Below, one piece after another: positions 1 to 4,816 of a stretch of DNA of 5,838 nucleotides. Origin of the DNA: Oscillospiraceae bacterium (GTDB taxonomy: Bacteria > Bacillota > Clostridia > Oscillospirales > Oscillospiraceae). A program made the translations under genes and the position numbers. The notes beneath the pieces were generated by a model that saw only the letters and a program-made list of their open reading frames with translations, did no database searches and was not told the origin of the DNA. Within the stretch, counting starts at the first letter, position 1; the number at the start of each line of letters is the position of its first letter. The stretch lies in NCBI GenBank assembly GCA_017624645.1, contig JAGAMQ010000093.1:1-5838 (forward strand), in the 5' to 3' direction.

Positions 1-66
1 CTTCCAGTTACCACCGCGGCGCTTATCGCGACGGGCCTTGGACACTTTACACTTAGGGACAGCCAT
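1..66 (-). CDS. rpmF: 50S ribosomal protein L32, N-terminal part (cut by window edge)
   Basis: L32 is a small protein of the large ribosomal subunit. The 22 visible codons begin MAVPKCKVSKARRDKRR and end GGNWK, the characteristic basic L32 N-terminus. The start is fixed by a strong Shine-Dalgarno AAGGAGGTG at 74-82, 7 bases upstream of the ATG. The gene runs off the left edge, so the C-terminal half, where zinc-binding cysteines occur in some L32 proteins, cannot be judged. It lies 47 bases downstream of yceD on the same strand with no convincing terminator between them, which is the conserved bacterial yceD-rpmF arrangement, so the two are probably co-transcribed. Residue 6 is Cys where many L32 proteins carry a basic residue. 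Identification is secure despite the truncation. Confidence 0.95.
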   Translation of the reverse strand, partial: MAVPKCKVSKARRDKRRGGNWK

Positions 67-113
67 GGATGACACCTCCTTGGTTAAACTGCTTTATGGC
101 AGTAATCTATAAA

Positions 114-614
114 TTACTTCTCGAGAAGCTGCCGCAAAGCAGCAAAACGGGGATCCAACTCTTTTTGACAGCTGCAGGGACCGTCGTTCAGATTCTTGCC
201 GCATCGGCAGCACAGGCCCTGACAGTCCGGTTTGCACAGCAGCTTGGAGTCCATATTCAGTACGAACACTGTCCGTACAATTTCCTCCATGTCTGCCGCA
301 TCTGCTTCCAAAGGGAATACCCACTCATCCTCGCTGTCTTCGTTGGAAAGCTCCTCTACCAGTACCACATCCAAAGGAATCTCGATTTCTCTGGAGAACT
401 CACCGGCACAGCGGTCACAGACCCCATGCAGGCAAGTGGTAATGGTGCCTTGCATCACCAGAACACCGGCAGTATTGCGTACCGTACCCCGGGCGATGAC
501 CGGCTCCGTTACAGGATAGCAGGTTCCAAACAGAAGATCGCTCAGATCCACGCCTTCGGAGAAGCTTACCGACGCACCGGACTCATGGATGATCTCTTTC
601 AGGTCCAGCAGCAT
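114..614 (-). CDS. yceD: DUF177/YceD family protein, linked to 23S rRNA and rpmF
   Basis: This 166-residue protein has the features of the DUF177 (YceD) family: an acidic middle section, a CxxC pair (C66, C69) in a CDRC motif, and a cysteine-rich C-terminal tail (C127, C131, C135, C136, C138, C147, C149) with the pattern CKPDC..LC..CG.NLN.GPC.C followed by DPRFAALRQLL. That tail is typical of Firmicutes members and suggests metal binding, which is inference. In E. coli and plants, YceD homologues are needed for normal 23S rRNA accumulation. The start was chosen at the ATG at 612-614 because AGGAGGAG lies 6 bases upstream at 621-628. The open frame continues up to a TTG at 674, but that TTG is part of the promoter -35 box. 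The first gene of the yceD-rpmF operon. Family assignment is firm; molecular function is not. Confidence 0.9.
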   Translation of the reverse strand: MLLDLKEIIHESGASVSFSEGVDLSDLLFGTCYPVTEPVIARGTVRNTAGVLVMQGTITTCLHGVCDRCAGEFSREIEIPLDVVLVEELSNEDSEDEWVFPLEADAADMEEIVRTVFVLNMDSKLLCKPDCQGLCCRCGKNLNDGPCSCQKELDPRFAALRQLLEK

Positions 615-620
615 AGCGTT

Positions 621-628
621 CTCCTCCT
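621..628 (-). promoter_or_regulatory. Ribosome binding site that sets the yceD start
   Basis: AGGAGGAG reads on the minus strand with a 6-base spacer to the ATG at 612-614. It selects the short 166-residue form over the longer frame that opens at 674. Confidence 0.85.
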
Positions 629-645
629 CATAGTCGTGCCTAGAT

Positions 646-674
646 ATTATATAGGCATTTAAGAGATTTGTCAA
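646..674 (-). promoter_or_regulatory. Consensus sigma-A promoter for yceD-rpmF
   Basis: On the minus strand, TTGACA (669-674) and TATAAT (646-651) are separated by exactly 17 bases. Both hexamers are perfect consensus. The expected transcription start is near 639, giving a leader of about 25 bases before the yceD ATG. A strong housekeeping promoter fits a ribosomal protein operon. Confidence 0.92.
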
Positions 675-677
675 ATG

Positions 678-703
678 TTATTTTTACGATTTTTTTGCTT
701 TTT
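678..703 (-). promoter_or_regulatory. Phased A-tracts upstream of the yceD-rpmF promoter (UP-element candidate)
   Basis: Read on the minus strand, runs of 5, 7 and 5 A residues lie at 699-703, 690-696 and 681-685. Their centres are about 8 and 10 bases apart, close to one helical turn, and the nearest begins just upstream of the -35 box. This is the position at which an UP element contacts the RNA polymerase alpha C-terminal domains. The tracts are seen directly; their function is inferred. Confidence 0.6.
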
Positions 704-714
704 CTCCCTTGCCG

Positions 715-743
715 TTCTATTCTCTTCCCCGGGGACATACTCT
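715..743 (+). promoter_or_regulatory. Candidate SigE (mother-cell) promoter for spoIVA
   Basis: TTCTATT at 715-721 and CATACTCT at 736-743 are separated by 14 bases. They resemble the Bacillus SigE consensus, roughly KMATATT, 14-15 bases, CATACAHT, with two mismatches in the -35 and one in the -10. The predicted start is near 750, giving a leader of about 48 bases. spoIVA of B. subtilis is a known SigE-dependent gene, which supports the call. The element is short and degenerate, so it needs transcript mapping. Confidence 0.55.
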
Positions 744-755
744 TTGGTAAAGCAT

Positions 756-776
756 GGCAGGAGCGGGCCTCCTGCC
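756..776 (+). other. Leader hairpin of spoIVA that can sequester an anti-Shine-Dalgarno segment
   Basis: GGCAGGAG (756-763) and CTCCTGCC (769-776) form a perfect 8-bp stem with a 5-base loop. GCCTCCT at 767-773 is also perfectly complementary to AGGAGGC at 786-792, which contains the spoIVA ribosome binding site. The two pairings exclude each other. The upstream hairpin is transcribed first and has the shorter loop, so it probably wins and leaves the ribosome binding site open. Complementarity is seen; a regulatory role is inference. Confidence 0.45.
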
Positions 777-784
777 GGAAGATC

Positions 785-791
785 AAGGAGG
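785..791 (+). promoter_or_regulatory. Ribosome binding site that sets the spoIVA start
   Basis: AAGGAGG with a 6-base spacer to the ATG at 798. It supports this start over the frame's upstream opening at 675, which lies before the predicted promoter. Confidence 0.88.
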
Positions 792-797
792 CTGGCT

Positions 798-2261
798 ATG
801 GAAAACATTTACGCAGATATTGCAAAGCGAACCGGCGGAAATATCTACATAGGCGTTGTGGGTCCGGTGCGGACCGGAAAATCCACACTCATCAAACGGA
901 TCATGGAGCTTTTGGTGATCCCTAACATCGAAGACCCCTATCGGGCGGAACGGGCAAAGGATGAACTCCCCCAAAGCGGTTCGGGAAGGACCATCATGAC
1001 CAGTGAACCAAAGTTCGTTCCCGAGGAGGCTGTAAAAATCTCCCCCGACGGCACCTCCCAGCTGCAAGTGCGGATGATCGATTCCGTTGGCTACATGGTA
1101 GACGGCGCTGCAGGTGCCTATGAGGAGGATCAGGTGCGTCTGGTCACCACACCGTGGTTTGACCACGAGATCCCCATGACCGATGCCGCGGAGCTGGGTA
1201 CCCAAAAGGTCATGCAGGAGCACTGTTCTATCGGACTTGTGGTCACCACCGATGGCACTGTGACAGATATCCCCCGAAAGGATTATATAGAAGCAGAAGG
1301 GCGCGCTATCCGGGATATGCAGGCAACAGGAAAGCCTTTTCTTGTGATCATCAACAGTCGGGAGCCGGGTGGCGATGCCGCTTTGGCGGTAAAGGAACAG
1401 CTACGGCAGCAATTTGGTATCGAAGCTGCCATTGCCGACTGTCAGGCATTGGACGAAGGAGGCATCCGGCAGCTTCTGACCCAGCTTCTGTACGCCTTCC
1501 CTATGCAGCAGCTGCACATTCATCTGCCCCGTTGGTTGGATGCACTGGAATCGGAGCATCCGGTAAAGGCAGCTCTGTATAACGCTCTGCTGCAGCGCGC
1601 CGGACAGATCCAATCCCTTGCCCAGGCACCGGACATTCTCAGCGGTCTGCGGGAGCTGGAGCATATACAGGATCTTTCCCTGCGGAAGATGGATCTTGCC
1701 ACCGGAACGGTGGTCTGCGCTTTGGGATTACCGGAGCAGCTTTTCTATGAGATTCTTTCCACCCATGCCGGCATGACCATTGAAAATGATGCCCAGCTGC
1801 TTCAGCTGCTGAGGGAGCTGTCTGCCGTTAAGGAGGAATACGACAAGATTTCCGACGCACTCTCTTCCGTCAAAGCCACCGGCTACGGCGTGGTGATGCC
1901 CACTGCCGGAGAAATGACTTTGGAAAAGCCGGAGCTTCTCCACAAAAACGGAAGTTACGGCGTGAAGCTTCGGGCAGGCGCCCCCTCCATCCACATGATC
2001 CGTGTGGACATCGACACCCAGATCAATCCCATGGTGGGCGATGAAAAGCAATCCCGGGAGCTTTTGGATTACCTCAAGGGAGAGGATCCCGACAAGCTTT
2101 GGAGCAGCAATATCTTTGGAAAATCCGTTTATGCTCTGATTCAGGAAGGTCTCACCGCCAAGCTGGTGGGTCTGCCGGAGGAGGTACGCAGTCGGTTTCG
2201 GTCCAGTCTGACCAAGATCGTCAATGAAGGAGCAGCAGGACTTATCTGTCTGATCCTGTAA
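798..2261 (+). CDS. spoIVA: Stage IV sporulation protein A, spore coat morphogenetic ATPase
   Basis: SpoIVA is a mother-cell protein that hydrolyses ATP to polymerise into the basement layer of the coat on the forespore surface; it is also needed for cortex formation. The 487 residues are close to the roughly 490 of B. subtilis SpoIVA. The N-terminal P-loop domain belongs to the translation-factor GTPase relatives: Walker A GPVRTGKST at 22-30, a sensor region TIMTSEPKF at 65-73, and Walker B-like MIDSVGYMVDG at 93-103 with D95. The expected NKxD guanine motif is absent (IINSREP at 184-190), in line with ATP use. The C-terminus GLICLIL matches the family's hydrophobic tail, which docks on the membrane anchor SpoVM. 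The start follows from AAGGAGG at 785-791 and from alignment of MENIYADIAKRTGG with known N-termini. Two in-frame stops, TAA then TAG, end the gene, followed by a strong terminator, so it is probably monocistronic. The reading frame is intact. Confidence 0.97.
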   Translation: MENIYADIAKRTGGNIYIGVVGPVRTGKSTLIKRIMELLVIPNIEDPYRAERAKDELPQSGSGRTIMTSEPKFVPEEAVKISPDGTSQLQVRMIDSVGYMVDGAAGAYEEDQVRLVTTPWFDHEIPMTDAAELGTQKVMQEHCSIGLVVTTDGTVTDIPRKDYIEAEGRAIRDMQATGKPFLVIINSREPGGDAALAVKEQLRQQFGIEAAIADCQALDEGGIRQLLTQLLYAFPMQQLHIHLPRWLDALESEHPVKAALYNALLQRAGQIQSLAQAPDILSGLRELEHIQDLSLRKMDLATGTVVCALGLPEQLFYEILSTHAGMTIENDAQLLQLLRELSAVKEEYDKISDALSSVKATGYGVVMPTAGEMTLEKPELLHKNGSYGVKLRAGAPSIHMIRVDIDTQINPMVGDEKQSRELLDYLKGEDPDKLWSSNIFGKSVYALIQEGLTAKLVGLPEEVRSRFRSSLTKIVNEGAAGLICLIL

Positions 2262-2276
2262 TAGAGGCAATGACAT

Positions 2277-2317
2277 AATCGGGGGCAGCCCATCACATGG
2301 GCTGCCCCCGATTTTTT
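2277..2317 (+). terminator. Intrinsic terminator after spoIVA
   Basis: A perfect 17-bp inverted repeat (2277-2293 and 2297-2313), rich in GC, closes on a loop of about 3 bases and is followed by a run of six T residues at 2312-2317. It lies 15 bases after the spoIVA stop. Its T-run overlaps the stop codon of the convergent LCP gene. In the opposite direction the hairpin is followed only by two T residues, so it would be a weaker terminator for the LCP operon. Confidence 0.93.
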
Positions 2318-3845
2318 AGGAGATCTTCATATCCGCTTCTGTAAGGGTCTGACCTGCCAACATTCTTGCCAGCAGGTCAGATGCCTGCGCCACCAGCGCT
2401 TCATCCTGATACATCACAGATGCCTTCAGGCCCGGCATGGAGTAGTTTTTATCCTTGCCGGTCTTTCCGCTGACCGCGAAGGTCAGCACTTCCCACTGGG
2501 GCATTTCTTCCAGCTGGAGCTTCACCAATGCGCTGATATCCTCTGTGGAGATATCCGTCTTCAGCATCCCCTTCAGGCTTCTCAAAATGTCCGCGTAATT
2601 GGAGATCAGTGCCGTACTTGTGGTCAGCTTCTTGATCACCGCTTCCAGAATCTTCATTTGGTTTTTGCCCCGATCCCGGTCACCTCCGGAAAGGCTGTAG
2701 CGCTCTCTGGCAAAGATCAGTGCTTCCTTTCCGTTCAGGGTATTGTTTCCCTTGACAATAGTAATACCTCCGGAGGTAAAGCCCTTGGTGGAGTAAACCG
2801 TTACACCCCCCACTTCATCGATGAGGGTTTCAAAGCCTGCAAAATTGATCTTTGCATAGCCGTCAATAGATGTATTGTACAGGTTTTCCAGTGCCTCTAC
2901 GGAGTTCTCCGTACCGTAGATGCCACAGTGGGTCAGCTTATCCAGTGCTCCCCCGCCTGCAGGATTTTCCACATAGTAATCCCGGGGGGTATTGAGCAGC
3001 AAAACCTGCTTAGTCAAAGGATTCACCGCCGCCAAAATATTCACATCGCTGCGAGTCTTGCTGCCCAGCTTTTTATACCGGGTGTCGGAGCCGCTCAGAT
3101 AGATCAGGAAGGGACGCTCCGTAACAGGAAGCTCCGAATCCGGCTTGCCGGACTGTACCGTTTCCTGCTGGGTAGTTTCCGGAACAGGATCCGGCTTCTC
3201 TTCCTCTATAAGGGCAGTATAAAGCACCCGGGTCCGTTCACCGAAATCCTCATACCCAACCCAATCCTCAAAAATGGTTAGGTAGGCATCGTTGAGAATC
3301 AGCGCGTCGATACTCCCGGCATACAGGGCGTCCACCATGGCAAACACCGTGTCAAAGCCCTGGGTGACAACGATCTTTCCCAATTCCTTTTCCAAAACCT
3401 GCAGGGTCTTATCGGTATTTTCCGTATCATATCCCAGCACATACCCAAAGGTATAGTCCCGGGCATCCGAAAGATCCTTTGCACCGTTTTCCTTCAAAAC
3501 ATACACATTCCGGCTGGCTGTGGATACGGAGGGGTCCGCGATTCCCTCCATGGTGTCATGGAGCTGATCCGTTACATACACCAAAGCGCAGCTGCCTGCC
3601 GCGATCAACAACGCAAGGACCATCCCAAGGATCCTGCGAAGGGTGCTTACCGGCTTCTTACCATGCAAAAACAGCAATCCTGCGCTAAGCAGTGTCAGCA
3701 GTAAAAAACCGCCAGCCAATATGGCCACATACAGATCCGGCAGCATATTCAGCCGCAGGACATGGTACATGGCAGTGCCTTCCGCCAGCAGCTGAAGCCC
3801 CAACGCTGCTCCACAGAAAATATTCCATAAATTTTTCTTTTTCAT
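2316..3845 (-). CDS. LytR-CpsA-Psr (LCP) family membrane protein with extra N-terminal domain
   Basis: LCP proteins are membrane-anchored enzymes that transfer lipid-linked anionic polymers to peptidoglycan outside the cell. The 509 residues are longer than the usual 300-400. Three predicted membrane segments lie near 6-29, 38-61 and 71-92. Residues about 112-210 (YTFGYVLGYDTENTD; LYAGSIDALILND) resemble one lobe of a type 2 periplasmic binding protein. A Pro/Glu/Thr-rich linker follows at 212-243. The LCP domain at about 246-410 keeps the expected polar residues: D254 in SGSDTR, R265 and D267 in RSD, R288 and D289 in PRD, R380 and R382 in ARERY, and DRDRGKNQ at 389-396. About 100 residues follow. 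The gene starts 15 bases after the upstream lipoprotein stop, with AAGGA at 3854-3858, so the two form an operon. Old annotations call such proteins LytR transcriptional regulators, which is misleading. The family is firm; the polymer is unknown. Confidence 0.9.
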   Translation of the reverse strand: MKKKNLWNIFCGAALGLQLLAEGTAMYHVLRLNMLPDLYVAILAGGFLLLTLLSAGLLFLHGKKPVSTLRRILGMVLALLIAAGSCALVYVTDQLHDTMEGIADPSVSTASRNVYVLKENGAKDLSDARDYTFGYVLGYDTENTDKTLQVLEKELGKIVVTQGFDTVFAMVDALYAGSIDALILNDAYLTIFEDWVGYEDFGERTRVLYTALIEEEKPDPVPETTQQETVQSGKPDSELPVTERPFLIYLSGSDTRYKKLGSKTRSDVNILAAVNPLTKQVLLLNTPRDYYVENPAGGGALDKLTHCGIYGTENSVEALENLYNTSIDGYAKINFAGFETLIDEVGGVTVYSTKGFTSGGITIVKGNNTLNGKEALIFARERYSLSGGDRDRGKNQMKILEAVIKKLTTSTALISNYADILRSLKGMLKTDISTEDISALVKLQLEEMPQWEVLTFAVSGKTGKDKNYSMPGLKASVMYQDEALVAQASDLLARMLAGQTLTEADMKIS

Positions 3846-3860
3846 ATCTTTCTTCCTTCT

Positions 3861-4700
3861 TCACCGGCCAGGTCCAATGGCCCATAGATTGCGGATCTGA
3901 TCCTTGATCCGGGAGAATTCCCAGCCTTTTTGGGAATTGATGCGGCTGTTGGGGTCATTGATCAGCAGCTGCCCGGTTTGGGCATCGTAGCCACGGACCA
4001 AAATAAAGTGTCCTACCTGTGTAAAATCTCCGGGTCCCATAATGAGGATCACCGGTTCATTGTTATCCAGTGCCTGCTTGATATCCCCATCTGAAAGGGT
4101 AAGCTCCCGAACAGTCAGCCCCAGCTTTTTCGCTCCCTCGCTGATCAGCTTCCAGGAAGAACCGCTGCCGGGTACGCAGTACCCCTCCTGCTTGGCAAAA
4201 TCGATGATATCCTCCGGGGTCATATTCTCGTCACCGGTATGGTAAAAGGCAGCCATGGACAGGCACAGGGGACCGCAGGCCGTCAGCCCCGCCACACCGG
4301 AACCGTAGATTTTATACCCCCAGCGTTTGTCCCACTGCAGAAACAACGGGACTTCCTCCGAGCCGGCATGCTCTTGCAGGTCCACCTCATGGAGTCTGCC
4401 GTATTCCTGGGGAAATTCCAGCACGAATTCCTCTGTTTCGGGATTGCGTGCCAACAGCTCAATCAGTCTGGGAGGATATGCTTCATAGGGAATATCGTTT
4501 GCCTCGGCAAAGGCTGCCACCGTCTGCTCCGCCCGACTTTTTTCATTGGCATCCACATAGGGGGCAGTGGTAGCGGCTGTAGTGCTTTCCTCTGTAGAAG
4601 GAGATGTTTCAGGAGGAAGCTCCCGGGCACCGCAGCCTGTACTGCACAGGAGGCAAAGGGCCAACATAAAGCATAAACATCCCTTTATGCGATACTTCAT
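3861..4700 (-). CDS. Secreted C39-like (papain-fold) cysteine peptidase, probable lipoprotein
   Basis: The 279-residue protein opens with a basic, then hydrophobic signal (residues 1-22) ending STGC, with C23 as the probable lipidation site; the lipobox is non-standard because position -4 is Cys and -3 is Ser. A Ser/Thr/Glu-rich linker spans about 29-46. The rest matches the peptidase C39-like family (PF13529 type): Q122 in LQWDKRWG as the likely oxyanion-hole residue, nucleophile C142 in TACGPLCLSMA, H231 in VGHFILVRGYD, and D249 in LINDPNS. All catalytic positions are present, so it is probably active at the outer membrane face. The ATG has AAGGAGG at 4708-4714 with a 7-base spacer. It is the first gene of an operon with the LCP gene, which suggests a joint envelope role, possibly trimming a peptide or protein; the substrate is unknown. 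Unlike true C39 bacteriocin peptidases it is not fused to an ABC transporter. Confidence 0.85.
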   Translation of the reverse strand: MKYRIKGCLCFMLALCLLCSTGCGARELPPETSPSTEESTTAATTAPYVDANEKSRAEQTVAAFAEANDIPYEAYPPRLIELLARNPETEEFVLEFPQEYGRLHEVDLQEHAGSEEVPLFLQWDKRWGYKIYGSGVAGLTACGPLCLSMAAFYHTGDENMTPEDIIDFAKQEGYCVPGSGSSWKLISEGAKKLGLTVRELTLSDGDIKQALDNNEPVILIMGPGDFTQVGHFILVRGYDAQTGQLLINDPNSRINSQKGWEFSRIKDQIRNLWAIGPGR

Positions 4701-4729
4701 TGCAAATCCTCCTTACACTATTTATGCCT

Positions 4730-4758
4730 ATTATAACAGAAACTCTGAAAAATGTCTT
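4730..4758 (-). promoter_or_regulatory. Sigma-A promoter with extended -10 for the lipoprotein-LCP operon
   Basis: On the minus strand the -10 is a perfect TATAAT at 4730-4735, preceded by TG one base upstream (4737-4738), the extended -10 motif. The -35 AAGACA at 4753-4758 matches consensus at 4 of 6 with a 17-base spacer. It sits just after the metK terminator and 29 bases before the lipoprotein ATG. The housekeeping form suggests expression in growing cells rather than only in sporulation. Confidence 0.8.
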
Positions 4759-4769
4759 GAACAAATTCT

Positions 4770-4813
4770 AAAAATAAAAGAAATTTTGCGCCTTGTATTC
4801 CAAAGGCGCAAAA
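4770..4813 (-). terminator. Intrinsic terminator after metK
   Basis: Read on the minus strand, an 11-bp perfect stem with GCGCC core (4803-4813 and 4784-4794) encloses an 8-base loop and is followed by a T-rich tract, TTTCTTTTATTTTT, at 4770-4783. The stem begins 3 bases after the metK stop codon. It separates metK from the lipoprotein-LCP operon. Confidence 0.92.
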
Positions 4814-4816
4814 AGA

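Noticed and set aside
88..103. Small hairpin between yceD and rpmF as a terminator
   Set aside because: Only a 5-bp stem (ACTGC/GCAGT) with a 6-base loop and no T-run on the minus strand; too weak to end transcription before rpmF.
69..662. Long plus-strand open frame opposite yceD
   Set aside because: It is antisense to a well-supported gene with a matching family pattern, has no ribosome binding site, and its protein shows no recognisable motif.
783..1223. Minus-strand open frame inside spoIVA
   Set aside because: The spoIVA frame has Walker A and B motifs and a family-length protein over the same bases; the antisense product is unremarkable.
1728..2276. Minus-strand open frame opposite the end of spoIVA
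   Set aside because: No ribosome binding site or domain pattern; the conserved SpoIVA C-terminus occupies the other strand.
2658..3281. Plus-strand open frame opposite the LCP gene
   Set aside because: It is a mirror of LCP codons; the LCP domain with its catalytic residues is on the minus strand.
4239..4676. Plus-strand open frame opposite the lipoprotein gene
   Set aside because: No motif or ribosome binding site, and the catalytic C39-like residues are in the opposite strand.
4721..4736. Plus-strand TGCCTAT/ATA similarity to the yceD promoter region as a shared operator
   Set aside because: The match is short, AT-rich and centred on -10 boxes, so chance and promoter consensus explain it.
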